From Acidobacteriota bacterium (GTDB lineage: Bacteria > Acidobacteriota > Terriglobia > Terriglobales > Acidobacteriaceae): a DNA stretch of 38,093 nucleotides. Location: contig JAKAFB010000012.1 of NCBI GenBank assembly GCA_021818105.1, forward strand, positions 25,165 to 63,257, written 5' to 3'. The translations under genes and the position numbers were made by a program. The notes below the pieces were generated by a model, which worked only from the letters and a program-made list of their open reading frames with translations, searched no databases and was not told where the DNA came from. Below are positions 1 to 8,800 of this stretch, one piece after another (position 1 is the first letter of the stretch; each line of letters opens with the position of its first letter).

Positions 1-1221
1 CATGCCATCGGATATCAGTGGCCACAGATTAGCCAAGGTGCTGCCGGCAACGGTTGTACAACCTGCTATGGTACGGACTATTTCGGTACGGCAAACAACA
101 CTAACTGGATCGATCCCTACACGGAACAGTGGGGGCTGAGCGTGGACCACGACTTTGGCAACGGCTATGCAGGACGCATTTCGTATATTGGGTCAGCGAC
201 TCATCATCTTGTCTGGGCTCCCGATGAGAACACACTACCCTTCTCATCGACTGTGTCTGCCTACAACCAGCCGCTCAGTGCCCGGCGGTTCCCGAACTGG
301 GGCACGATTAACAACCGTGACACCAGCGCGAATGCAAGCTACAACGCTTTGCAGATTGAAGCAGATCATCGCCTGCAGCACGGCCTCGAATATCACTCGA
401 CCTTCACGTGGGCCAAGGCGCTCTCTGATGCGCAGGGCCCATCCGGTACCGGCTTTGCCGGCGAAGGCGGCGGTGCGCGAGCCACTTCAATCCTTGATCG
501 TTATGCCGACTTCGGCAATGTGTACGGCACACGCCGACTGATGTGGAATACAACGGCCCTCTACGATCTTCCTGTGGGACGCGGCAAACTCCTTGGCGGC
601 AGCATGCCACGCGCTGCAGATCTAGTCCTTGGCGGATGGCGACTCTCTTCCATCCTCACGCTTGAGACCGGACCATGGGAGACACCTTACTTCCCCGGCG
701 GCCAGGGAGACCCCTCCGGTACTGGCTCTGGTCTTCGTTCCTCGCTGGCTGGCTGGTCGCCCTCGGGCCGCCCTCAGCATCCTGACCGTGTGGCCGGAAT
801 GAGTCTTTCCCCAGCTGCGAAAGATCGCTTCCACTGGGTGAGCGGATCAGCGTTTACTTGCCCCGGCGATCCTTCATGGACACTCGGAACCCCGTGTACC
901 ACTGGTTCGGGATTTGACAAGAATGGAAATCCGAACGGGCCTGTACCGCTCCCAATCGGCCGCTTCGGCAACTCGCAAGTTGGTTCCGTGCAAGGCCCTG
1001 GCCTCTTCAATCTCTCCGCAGGGATCAGCAAGACGTTCACCATTACGGAGCGGCTGAAGGTTGAAGCCGAGGGAACCTTCACAAACGTTCTCAACCACAC
1101 CAATCTGGGCGATCCGAATATGAATCTCAGTTCACCGAGCTTTGGACTCATATCGGGCACTATCGGCTCTGATTTCGGTGGGGCTAGAACTGGCCAGGTT
1201 GCCATCCGGGCTGAGTTCTAG
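1..1221 (+). CDS. TonB-dependent receptor, Oar-like, C-terminal part (5' end outside window)
   Basis: The reading frame is open from the first base and ends at a TAG, giving 406 visible residues. It is the C-terminal part of an outer-membrane beta-barrel of the large acidobacterial Oar-like receptor type, which imports substrates through the outer membrane with TonB energy. What shows this: the segment LPVGRGKLLGG followed by GGWRLSSILTLETG, the late-barrel motif with VEAEGTFTNVLNHTNLG, and a terminal phenylalanine as expected for outer-membrane insertion. The complete receptor at 4864-8691 has the equivalent motifs LPVGRGRMF, GGWAIAGIS and LEALNIFNHPNFGN in the same order, so the two are paralogues. 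Signal peptide, carboxypeptidase-regulatory-like domain and plug must lie upstream of the window. A rho-independent terminator follows directly. Substrate unknown. Confidence 0.9.
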   Translation, partial: HAIGYQWPQISQGAAGNGCTTCYGTDYFGTANNTNWIDPYTEQWGLSVDHDFGNGYAGRISYIGSATHHLVWAPDENTLPFSSTVSAYNQPLSARRFPNWGTINNRDTSANASYNALQIEADHRLQHGLEYHSTFTWAKALSDAQGPSGTGFAGEGGGARATSILDRYADFGNVYGTRRLMWNTTALYDLPVGRGKLLGGSMPRAADLVLGGWRLSSILTLETGPWETPYFPGGQGDPSGTGSGLRSSLAGWSPSGRPQHPDRVAGMSLSPAAKDRFHWVSGSAFTCPGDPSWTLGTPCTTGSGFDKNGNPNGPVPLPIGRFGNSQVGSVQGPGLFNLSAGISKTFTITERLKVEAEGTFTNVLNHTNLGDPNMNLSSPSFGLISGTIGSDFGGARTGQVAIRAEF

Positions 1222-1629
1222 ATAACGCGGGATGAAAAGGCGCGGGCCTACGTGCCCCGCGCCTTTTTTCATGGTATTGCGGCCCGCGCGGTCGCTGTAA
1301 CGCCCCGGATGATTGGTCGTCCGACACTCGACAGTGTGCCTTGGACGGCCTCCGGGCAAATCAGTCCTGGAAAGGCGACGCAACTTATTCAGCATTCCCT
1401 GGGGGAACTCCACTTCCCGGCGCCGCTTGATCTCCTGCTGCATCTCCTCGAAGGTCAGGGCCAGGATCCGGGCTGCCTTGTGGTGCGAAAGGCCCCGCTC
1501 CCGAACCCTGGCTACTAGATAGGAACGGCCGCCGATCGTCTTACTCTGCACTATCGTCAAACTTGCGTAGAACAGTAGATCCAATGCTAACGACGCCTGC
1601 CACGCCGCAACTTTATGAATTTCCAGCAT
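1132..1629 (-). CDS. Doubtful hypothetical gene or gene remnant, HTH-like segment
   Basis: The gap between the receptor and the TPR gene has a minus-strand frame whose middle reads like real protein. From an ATG at 1629 it starts MLEIHKVAAWQAS and continues with a basic helical part containing GLSHHKAARILALTFEEMQ, which resembles a helix-turn-helix, then QQEIKRRREVEFPQ. Third codon positions between about 1290 and 1500 are mostly G or C, as in the genuine genes nearby. Against a functional gene: the frame runs on through the terminator and into the antisense of the receptor before it stops, no ribosome-binding site precedes the ATG, and I do not recognise a family. It may be the decayed 5' part of a small DNA-binding protein whose end was lost. 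Only the portion above about 1290 is worth considering as coding. Confidence 0.25.
   Translation of the reverse strand: MLEIHKVAAWQASLALDLLFYASLTIVQSKTIGGRSYLVARVRERGLSHHKAARILALTFEEMQQEIKRRREVEFPQGMLNKLRRLSRTDLPGGRPRHTVECRTTNHPGRYSDRAGRNTMKKGAGHVGPRLFIPRYLELSPDGNLASSSPTEIRADSARYESKAR
1235..1270 (+). terminator. Rho-independent terminator after the partial receptor gene
   Basis: Perfect 8-bp GC-rich stem (GGCGCGGG at 1239-1246 pairing with CCCGCGCC at 1256-1263) with a 9-nt loop, flanked by AAAA on the left and six T on the right. It begins 14 bases after the receptor stop codon. The A and T flanks extend the stem, so it could also work on the minus strand. Confidence 0.9.
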
Positions 1630-1726
1630 ATTGTAGGCAGGCCGCGCAGGGGAGTTCTCAGCGTCAGCCACCGCCACAGATTGTGAGATTGCCTCTGAGC
1701 ACGTGAAGGCATTATGGTGACACCAC

Positions 1727-2992
1727 ATGTATCGGTGGATTCCAACTGTTCGAAGATTCTGTGTGACGCTAGGCGTAATCGTTCTTGCACAATGCGCATC
1801 CGGGCAGACTGCTCCCTCCGAAACCTTTGCAGCCCTGCTCAAGCAAGGCTTCCAACTTCATCAGCAAGCGCGATTTATTGAGGCCATTTCCATTCTGGAG
1901 CAAGCGGATCGCCTGCATCACGGCGATTACTTTGTCAACCTTCTTCTCGGTATTGATAAGCTGCGGACCGGTGATGTTGACCAGGCTTTGCCGCATCTGG
2001 AGTTGGCCGCACGCGCCCGCCCTGACGAAGCTATCCCTGACGAATATTTGGGAGAAGCTTACGCACGCCTGGGGCACTTCGCCAGCGCAGCGGAAGCATT
2101 TCAAGCAGCGGCGGAGCGCAGTCACGGATCCGAGGACGCGCTGCTGGCTTGGGCAGGCTTTGCACTGGAGCGAATTCGCGAGATAGGAGCCGGTTTGCGC
2201 TCCTATGATGCTGGCCTTGCCGTTGCTCGCAGAATAGAGAAGGCTGCCGTTGTCCCGGGCACTCGGTGCACTGGATCAATTCCGGTGCTGGAGCGCCAAC
2301 TGACTTCGATCTCGATTGCGAGCCCAACTGCGAAGGCAAACACTGCGGGCGACCTATCGATCTGCTATGCGTTTGCGGCCGGCAAGGCGGCAGACAAGCT
2401 GAAAGCCGATGGAGATGATCAGGCCGCGATCGATCGCTTGTATGGTGACATTTTGTTGCGGCTAAAGAGTGATCCCGCCGGAGCTCAACTTGAATATCAA
2501 AAGGCCATCGCAATGCGACCGGAGGATCCCTCGTTGCTGGAGCGATTGGCGGCAGCGCAACTAGCTTCAGGAAATATGGATGCCGCACGAGATTCCGCGC
2601 AAGCCTCACTTCAAATAAATCCTCACGGGCGTGAAGCGCTGCGCACCTTGGCTGCGATCGCAATGGCACAGCGCGAATACGAGCAGGCGGTACCACTCCT
2701 GAAGCGTCTGGCGCATGAAGCGCCGGGCGACCTAAACGTGCAGGTGGATTTGGGAAGAGCGCTAGTCCAGACAGGCAACGCGGCAGAAGCTTTACAGCAC
2801 CTGATGCCAGTACTCAATGCTGGCTACCCCGATGAGAAGGGTGCTTTACATGCTATGGAAGCGCGCGCTCTACGTCAGATGGGAAGGAACCAGGAAGCAG
2901 AGAAAGCCTCCGCGGAGGCGCGCCACCTCTCCGATCTTTTCCAGGCGCGCAACAAAGAAGGAGGGCGGGAGAAGTCAAATGGAGTTCAGTAG
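1727..2992 (+). CDS. Secreted tetratricopeptide-repeat protein
   Basis: A 421-residue protein with an N-terminal signal sequence (hydrophobic FCVTLGVIVLAQCASG, cleavage probably near residue 26) followed by TPR units. Clear repeats lie at about residues 35-65 and 70-130, with further units at about 245-390 (for example YQKAIAMRPEDPSLLERLAA and LGRALVQTGNAAEALQHL). The middle, about 170-240, is not obviously TPR. TPR domains form a protein-binding superhelix, so an extracytoplasmic scaffold or assembly role is likely. The last 14 bases overlap the start of the FG-GAP/ASPIC gene, indicating co-translation and probable physical partnership. Secreted TPR proteins next to ASPIC/UnbV proteins and Oar-like receptors are a common acidobacterial arrangement. 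The start is the first ATG giving a complete signal peptide; no good Shine-Dalgarno precedes it. Confidence 0.85.
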   Translation: MYRWIPTVRRFCVTLGVIVLAQCASGQTAPSETFAALLKQGFQLHQQARFIEAISILEQADRLHHGDYFVNLLLGIDKLRTGDVDQALPHLELAARARPDEAIPDEYLGEAYARLGHFASAAEAFQAAAERSHGSEDALLAWAGFALERIREIGAGLRSYDAGLAVARRIEKAAVVPGTRCTGSIPVLERQLTSISIASPTAKANTAGDLSICYAFAAGKAADKLKADGDDQAAIDRLYGDILLRLKSDPAGAQLEYQKAIAMRPEDPSLLERLAAAQLASGNMDAARDSAQASLQINPHGREALRTLAAIAMAQREYEQAVPLLKRLAHEAPGDLNVQVDLGRALVQTGNAAEALQHLMPVLNAGYPDEKGALHAMEARALRQMGRNQEAEKASAEARHLSDLFQARNKEGGREKSNGVQ

Positions 2993-4667
2993 GCGATCAC
3001 TCCTGCGCTCTGTACCGAACCTAGCATCCATCATTCTCACGAGGGCGAGGTGGGGAGCAGCACTGGAAGCATTATCCATTCCACCATCACCGATACGCAT
3101 GGTAAATGGGGCCTCAGCAGCCGGCCTGAATTTTGTACTCCGCAACGATGCGAGAGGCAGGAAATATCAGGTGGAGACGCTGCCCGGCGGGCTGGGCGTG
3201 ATTGATTTCGACGGCGACGGATGGCCTGATCTTTTCTGTACGAATGGCGCCATACTGCCCGGAATGAACAAGGCCGGCCCTGACTACTGGAATCGCCTAT
3301 ATCGAAACAACCGGAATGGTACGTTCAGCGATGTGACCGAAAAGGCCGGCCTGCAAGGAAGCGGCTACAGCATGGGTGTTGCCGTGGCCGACTACAACAA
3401 CGATGGTCATGAGGACCTGTTCGTTGTCGGTGTACATGGGAATCATCTCTACCGGAATAACGGAGACGGCACGTTTACGGAAACAACGAAGGATGCAGGA
3501 TTGGCTGGTCCAGGCTCATTAGGGCGTCCTGCCTGGTCGGTCGGCGCTTGCTGGCTTGACTATGACAATGATGGCTTCCTTGATTTGTTTATCTCAAATT
3601 ATTGCGACTGGGAACCAGGCACAGATCCCATCTGTGGCGGTATGGAAGATCAGGCACGCGCTTACTGCCATCCCGACAATTACCGGGCTGAGTCCATGCA
3701 GCTCTATCACAACAATGGCGACGGTACGTTTACTGAAGTGACGCATAAGCAGGGCCTTCCCGATTTAGTTGGGAAGGGAATGGGCGTTGCAGTCGCAGAT
3801 TTTGCGGGAGATGGTCGCCCGGGAATCTTTGTCGCCAACGATAATGCACGCAATCTTCTGCTACGTGATCGGGGCAAGGGCTTTCAAGAGATTGGCGTGG
3901 ATGCAGGCGTTGCATTCAACGGCGATGGGCGAAACATTTCCGGAATGGGCGCGGATTTTGGCGACATCGATGGCGACGGACGTCTGGATATCGTCATGAC
4001 TGGCCTGAAGAATGAAACCTATGAGGTATTTCTCAACCAGGGAAATGGTGTATTCGATGATGGCAGCGGGCGTACAGGACTGCTGAATGAGAGTCGCCTA
4101 TGGAATGGATGGGGCTGCGGACTGGCGGATCTCGACAATGACGGCTGGCTTGATCTGTTCGTGGCCGGTGGAGGACTCGATACCCAGGATGCTCAGCCCA
4201 ATCGAATCTTTCACAATCGCAGAGGACACTTTGAGGACGTGAGCGGTGCAGTTGGCCCCGACTTTCAGCAAGCCGCGCTCCATCGTGGAGTCGTGTTTGC
4301 GGATTTCGACCGTGATGGGCGCGTGGACGCCGCAGTGACTGCACTCAATGCGCCAATTGAGTTGTGGTGGAATCGAAGCCCACGCGATACCCAGGCGGGG
4401 CATTGGCTGCAGTTTCGGCTCACAGGGAGAAAGAGCAATCGATCTGCTGTGGGAGCAGAGGTACGCTGCCGCAGCAACGGCCGCCTGCAGGTGCGCACCG
4501 TGTCTGGCAGCATGGGCTACGCTTCCACGAGTGATCTGACGGTCCACTTTGGGCTGGGTGAGGCTGGCAGCGCGGAGGTGGGGATTCGCTGGCCATCTGG
4601 GAAGATTCAGCGACTGGGGGCTGTGAATGCCGACCAGCGCCTGAACCTGATGGAGCCCGCTGGCTGA
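2979..4667 (+). CDS. FG-GAP/VCBS repeat protein with C-terminal ASPIC/UnbV domain (CRTAC1-like)
   Basis: A 562-residue exported protein. The start at 2979 is chosen because GGAGGG lies just upstream, although the frame stays open further 5'. The N-terminus MEFSRRSLLRSV has an RR pair and may be a weak Tat or Sec signal. The body is a beta-propeller of FG-GAP/VCBS repeats with calcium-binding DxDxDG-type loops: DFDGDGWPDLF, DYNNDGHEDLF, DYDNDGFLDLF, DFAGDGRPGIF, DIDGDGRLDIV, DLDNDGWLDLF and DFDRDGRVDAA. The C-terminus, about residues 480-560, is an ASPIC/UnbV domain (GAEVRC, VSGSMGYASTSDLTVHFGLG, WPSGK). In other organisms this architecture binds extracellular ligands or calcium; no enzymatic activity is known. 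It overlaps the TPR gene by 14 nt, and a TonB receptor follows 196 bp later, suggesting a role at the cell surface. Confidence 0.9.
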   Translation: MEFSRRSLLRSVPNLASIILTRARWGAALEALSIPPSPIRMVNGASAAGLNFVLRNDARGRKYQVETLPGGLGVIDFDGDGWPDLFCTNGAILPGMNKAGPDYWNRLYRNNRNGTFSDVTEKAGLQGSGYSMGVAVADYNNDGHEDLFVVGVHGNHLYRNNGDGTFTETTKDAGLAGPGSLGRPAWSVGACWLDYDNDGFLDLFISNYCDWEPGTDPICGGMEDQARAYCHPDNYRAESMQLYHNNGDGTFTEVTHKQGLPDLVGKGMGVAVADFAGDGRPGIFVANDNARNLLLRDRGKGFQEIGVDAGVAFNGDGRNISGMGADFGDIDGDGRLDIVMTGLKNETYEVFLNQGNGVFDDGSGRTGLLNESRLWNGWGCGLADLDNDGWLDLFVAGGGLDTQDAQPNRIFHNRRGHFEDVSGAVGPDFQQAALHRGVVFADFDRDGRVDAAVTALNAPIELWWNRSPRDTQAGHWLQFRLTGRKSNRSAVGAEVRCRSNGRLQVRTVSGSMGYASTSDLTVHFGLGEAGSAEVGIRWPSGKIQRLGAVNADQRLNLMEPAG

Positions 4668-4798
4668 TTGGGCGTGCCTTCAGGAGTGAGTTTGTAAAGC
4701 TCCGGCGTGGTCTTGGCGATATCCCAACAAATGCTCTTAAAACAATAGAAATATCCTCATCGTGCGTAGACTCCCGATTTGCGCGAGCGATATCAATG

Positions 4799-4835
4799 GG
4801 TTCACACAGGCAAGCCGGCTTCCTTGAGGTGAACC
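4799..4835 (+). promoter_or_regulatory. Concentric inverted repeats in the leader of the TonB receptor gene
   Basis: A 7-bp perfect inverted repeat (GGTTCAC 4799-4805, GTGAACC 4829-4835) encloses a 10-bp palindrome AAGCCGGCTT (4812-4821). The two dyads share nearly the same centre. The block ends 28 bases before the start codon, just ahead of the Shine-Dalgarno GGGAGG. It could be an operator with two half-site pairs or an mRNA hairpin that tunes receptor translation. The dyads are directly visible; the function is inferred. Confidence 0.4.
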
Positions 4836-4863
4836 ACACTGACCGGCGTCGGGAGGCAAATCA

Positions 4864-7800
4864 ATGCAACATAACGCAAGACGAGGCGCTATCCCTCTCT
4901 CGCTCTTGAAGGTTCCAGCACTGGCGCTGGCAATAGCCATAGCCATGTTTAGCCCGCGCGTGAATGCACAAAGCACGAATGCACAACTGAGTGGCCTGAT
5001 CGCCGACCCTTCGGGAGCTGTGATTCCTGGCGCTGAAATCAAGGCTGTGAATACGGCGACCAACGTGCCCTACACGGCAGTTTCGAATGGTTCCGGTATC
5101 TATGTGTTGACCGAGCTCCTGCCCGGTCCTTATGTTGTCTCAGCCAGTTCTCCTGGCTTCGGGTCGGTCAAGCACAGCGGGTTGATCCTAAGCACAGGCG
5201 ATCATCTGTCGCTGAATTTCACACTCAAGCCTGGCGGTGTGGAAGAGAGTGTCACCGTGACTGCAGCACAGACGCTTATCTCTTCTGATGAAGCGAATTC
5301 GTCCAGCGTTCTAGACAACAAGATGATTACCGAGCTGCCGCAGTTGAACCGCAATGCCCTCGACTTGACTGCGACTGCACCGGCAATCCAGGGCAGTGGT
5401 CCGCTAGTTGACCAGATTGGGACGCTTGGTAATGCCGCATATTTGATTGCCAACACTGGCAACAGCTACTCGGTAGCCGGAGGGCAGGTCAATGGGACTA
5501 ACATCAGCGTCGATGGGAATCCGGTGCAGGAGGCGGAGTTTAATGCCACGAATCGATCCATCCCGACCCCTGATTCTATTGGCGAATTCCGCGTTGAGAG
5601 TGGGGTGCTGACGGCTGACAAGGGTCGATATGCGGGAGGCGTCATCTCGATGCAGACGCAGAGCGGCACTGACCAGTACCATGGACGCGCTTTCTTCTAC
5701 TTCCGCAATGAGGTCATGAACAGCAACGACTGGACAGACAACTCGCTGGGCAACCCTCGGCAAGCCTTTGACCAAAAGAACTATGGCGCTGCAGTGGGTG
5801 GTCCGGTGCGCATCCCGCACCTGTACAACGGCAAGAGCCACACCTTCTTTTATGCGGCATGGGAAGGCGAGCGCTTTTCCCAGGGCCAGGAGGTTGTCAG
5901 CAGCATTCCCACCCTCCTGAACCAGCAGGGTGACTTCTCCCAGACAGTCATTAATTACAACAACGGTGCTCCGGTGTACGCGAATATTTATGATCCATTC
6001 TATGGGACCTACGACTCAAATCCTGCGGATTGCACCGGGCCGCTGGCCGAGCAGTACAGCACGCAAGGCAATTGCTGGGTCCGTCCTCAGTTCCCGGGCA
6101 ACAAGATTCCTGCGACCTACGGATCTGGCGTGTCCGGACAGAGCAGGCTCTTTTCGCATTACCTTGCCCTCTGGCCGTCGCCGAATCATCAGCCCGCCGC
6201 AAACAGCGACTTCCTGAATAATCGCTACGACCACGTCAATATCACCCGTCCAACGGACAAGTACTTTCTGCGCATTGACGAAGCCTACGGCAACAATCAG
6301 CATCTGTCTGCGAGCTTCAGCCGCTCGATGCTCACCGACAACATCCCTGCGCCATTTCTGCATGCGGCTGAGTCAGTAACGACCGACGCCGATTGGAACG
6401 GCGGACTCCTGTACACGCTGGCTCCCAACGCAAAGACCGTTGTGAACGCGCGTCTGGGATTCGGGGTAACGAACCTGTATAGCAATGGAGTATCTGGGAA
6501 TGGGTCCGCTCCCGACCCCAACATCAATACTTCCCAATGGCCGTTTGATCCCATGATTGAGTCGAATAACGAGAAGACGACCAACGAGATTCCTCCGGTA
6601 ATCAACATGGGGAGTGCGGCAGGCAGCTACACGCACGTCGGGGGTGCTGAGTACGACACCTTCATTACGCAGCAATTGAATGGCACGGTTTCAGTCCAGC
6701 GTTTGATTGGACGGCACGCGGTGAAGATAGGCTATGAGCAGTACTTCAACCGCTTCACTGAACAGGGTGGTGATAAGACCGGAGTCGCATGGGTCAATCC
6801 CGGTGGCGGTTCCAACCAATATTGGAACCAAAATGACGGCCTGACAGGCAGCCAACTTGCTGAGTTGATGATGGGTTCATCGAACTATTTCAACTGGGGC
6901 AACTGGGATATTACGCCCTACGGCTGGAACCAGGCCGCGTATGTCATGGACGACTGGAAAGTGAACAGCAAGCTTACCGTGCAGATCGGTCTGCGGTGGG
7001 ATCACGATGGCGCGCGCCAAGGGCGGCATGTTCCCGGCAGCCTGGTCTACGACATGAATGCGAAGAACGTCTTGAGTCCAAATGGCAATTGGAGCTGGGG
7101 TCAGGTAACGGCAGCTGTGCCGGGCCTTGGTACTCTCCCAACTCCCGCATGGCTTAGTCAGGGTGCGACGGGTCGCGTTGCTTTGATTGGAACTCCCGAG
7201 TATCCGCAGAAGAACCTATACACAACGAACATGGTGAATCTGCAGCCACGGCTCGGTATCAACTGGGCAATTGATAGCAAAACGGTGGTGCACCTCAGTG
7301 CAGGCACTGTCGATCAGGGGCTGAATGGACTAGCGACTGATTGGTTGAGTTTCTACTACAACTCAAACACGTTTAACCAAGTTTCCACGGTAGATGGCCA
7401 GCACTGGATCAGCGAATTCGGTGGCGACCACGGCCTGCCTGCCTTTCCTGCACTGCCTGGTGGTGGCAATTTGGGATGGGTGCCGCCAATCACAAACAAT
7501 AACGACTATTGGTACGCCAGTTATGGTGCGGCAGGCAACTTCGATCAGACTGGAACGACGATGGGGCACTTTGATACACCCACAAACTACATGTGGGGTT
7601 TCAGTGTCCAGCGCCAGCTTTCGGACAACTGGGCCGTTTCGGCAGACTATCTAGGTGTCAAGGGCGTCCATCTGATTACGAATGTCTGGGGTTGGAGCCT
7701 CAACAATGTTCCGCTGCAGTACTACTCACTCGGAACACACCTGTATGACCAGGTGCCAAACCCGTTCTATGGGCAATCGTTGAACTTCTCGCTTGAACCC

Positions 7801-8691
7801 ACAGTCTCGCTTGCGCAGTTGTTGGGTCTCTCGCCGCAGTATGCGGGCACGAATTCGACAACGCCAGGCCAGGCGACCTGGGGAAAGTCATTCTCAAATT
7901 TTGCCAACTTCCAGATTCAGGCGCGCGCATTCCACGGACTCGAACTGCTTGCCGCGTATTCGATCAGGAAGACTCTTACTAACACTTCGAGCACAGATAT
8001 TCACGTCTTTGGAAGCGCTGCCGGCGCACTTCAGAATCCTCATAATTTGATGGAAGCCTACTCTGTTGCAACGTACGAGCTGCCACAAACCCTCAAGCTT
8101 AACTACTCGTACGATCTTCCCGTCGGTCGCGGCAGGATGTTTCTCTCTGCGCCGCAGGGGGTGGGGCAGAAAGTGCTTGATGCTGTAGCTGGGGGCTGGG
8201 CAATCGCGGGAATCTCCATTTGGAGTCCACATGGAACTCCGGTCCAGGTTCCGACCGTTGACGGCGGGAATCAGGTTCCGGGGGCAGCGCTGCGCTGGTC
8301 CTTTGCGAATCAAAGCTTCCGCAAATCTGGATCCAGCTACGAGAATGCGCTTGTAATGAATGGTGCTTGGGTTAATCAGAGTGGCGGAAGCGGTATCCTG
8401 AACCCGCAGGCATTCCTGCGCACTCCGGACTTCTCGCTTGCCAACTCGCCGGTGTTCTTCGCCAACCTGCGGAATCCCGGCATGTTCTCGACCGACGCGA
8501 GTATCCTGAAGCAGTTCTACCTGAGTGAAAACAAAGCCCGCTACATTGAGACGAGGCTTGAGGCGTTGAACATCTTCAACCATCCCAATTTCGGAAATAT
8601 CATCGCAGACCCGGATTCTCCGGTTTTCGGTGGCATTAATGGGAAAACCGGCCAGCGTGTCATGCAGGTCGGCGTACGCTTCTTCTTCTAG
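4864..8691 (+). CDS. TonB-dependent receptor, Oar-like, with N-terminal carboxypeptidase-regulatory-like domain
   Basis: A complete 1275-residue outer-membrane receptor. Residues 1-36 are a signal peptide (hydrophobic ALALAIAIAMF, then RVNA before the mature end). Residues about 38-125 form a CarboxypepD_reg-like beta-sandwich (LSGLIADPSGAVIPGAEIKA, YTAVSNGSGIYVLTELLPG). A plug domain follows at about 125-260 and the rest is a large beta-barrel ending in FFF, typical for BAM-dependent insertion. The length and domain order match acidobacterial Oar-like receptors that import glycans or other large substrates. The start is supported by GGGAGG seven bases upstream. It stands in its own transcription unit between the TPR/ASPIC pair and the alpha-galactosidase operon, so the glycoside processed by that operon is a reasonable but unproven substrate. 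A stem-loop follows the stop. Confidence 0.93.
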   Translation: MQHNARRGAIPLSLLKVPALALAIAIAMFSPRVNAQSTNAQLSGLIADPSGAVIPGAEIKAVNTATNVPYTAVSNGSGIYVLTELLPGPYVVSASSPGFGSVKHSGLILSTGDHLSLNFTLKPGGVEESVTVTAAQTLISSDEANSSSVLDNKMITELPQLNRNALDLTATAPAIQGSGPLVDQIGTLGNAAYLIANTGNSYSVAGGQVNGTNISVDGNPVQEAEFNATNRSIPTPDSIGEFRVESGVLTADKGRYAGGVISMQTQSGTDQYHGRAFFYFRNEVMNSNDWTDNSLGNPRQAFDQKNYGAAVGGPVRIPHLYNGKSHTFFYAAWEGERFSQGQEVVSSIPTLLNQQGDFSQTVINYNNGAPVYANIYDPFYGTYDSNPADCTGPLAEQYSTQGNCWVRPQFPGNKIPATYGSGVSGQSRLFSHYLALWPSPNHQPAANSDFLNNRYDHVNITRPTDKYFLRIDEAYGNNQHLSASFSRSMLTDNIPAPFLHAAESVTTDADWNGGLLYTLAPNAKTVVNARLGFGVTNLYSNGVSGNGSAPDPNINTSQWPFDPMIESNNEKTTNEIPPVINMGSAAGSYTHVGGAEYDTFITQQLNGTVSVQRLIGRHAVKIGYEQYFNRFTEQGGDKTGVAWVNPGGGSNQYWNQNDGLTGSQLAELMMGSSNYFNWGNWDITPYGWNQAAYVMDDWKVNSKLTVQIGLRWDHDGARQGRHVPGSLVYDMNAKNVLSPNGNWSWGQVTAAVPGLGTLPTPAWLSQGATGRVALIGTPEYPQKNLYTTNMVNLQPRLGINWAIDSKTVVHLSAGTVDQGLNGLATDWLSFYYNSNTFNQVSTVDGQHWISEFGGDHGLPAFPALPGGGNLGWVPPITNNNDYWYASYGAAGNFDQTGTTMGHFDTPTNYMWGFSVQRQLSDNWAVSADYLGVKGVHLITNVWGWSLNNVPLQYYSLGTHLYDQVPNPFYGQSLNFSLEPTVSLAQLLGLSPQYAGTNSTTPGQATWGKSFSNFANFQIQARAFHGLELLAAYSIRKTLTNTSSTDIHVFGSAAGALQNPHNLMEAYSVATYELPQTLKLNYSYDLPVGRGRMFLSAPQGVGQKVLDAVAGGWAIAGISIWSPHGTPVQVPTVDGGNQVPGAALRWSFANQSFRKSGSSYENALVMNGAWVNQSGGSGILNPQAFLRTPDFSLANSPVFFANLRNPGMFSTDASILKQFYLSENKARYIETRLEALNIFNHPNFGNIIADPDSPVFGGINGKTGQRVMQVGVRFFF

Positions 8692-8703
8692 ATCTAAGAT
8701 CGT

Positions 8704-8730
8704 AGGGGCGGATTGGATTCAGCCGCCCCT
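8704..8730 (+). terminator. Stem-loop after the TonB receptor gene
   Basis: Perfect 8-bp stem AGGGGCGG (8704-8711) with CCGCCCCT (8723-8730) and an 11-nt loop, 12 bases after the receptor stop codon. No T tract follows, so it is at best a weak intrinsic terminator, or a 3'-end protecting or attenuating hairpin ahead of the alpha-galactosidase gene. Confidence 0.5.
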
Positions 8731-8800
8731 GCGACACTCATGGACTCCTTTGGGTTGTTTCGAATTGCCTTCTCCAACTGATGCGTATCTTCCAGCGTGA

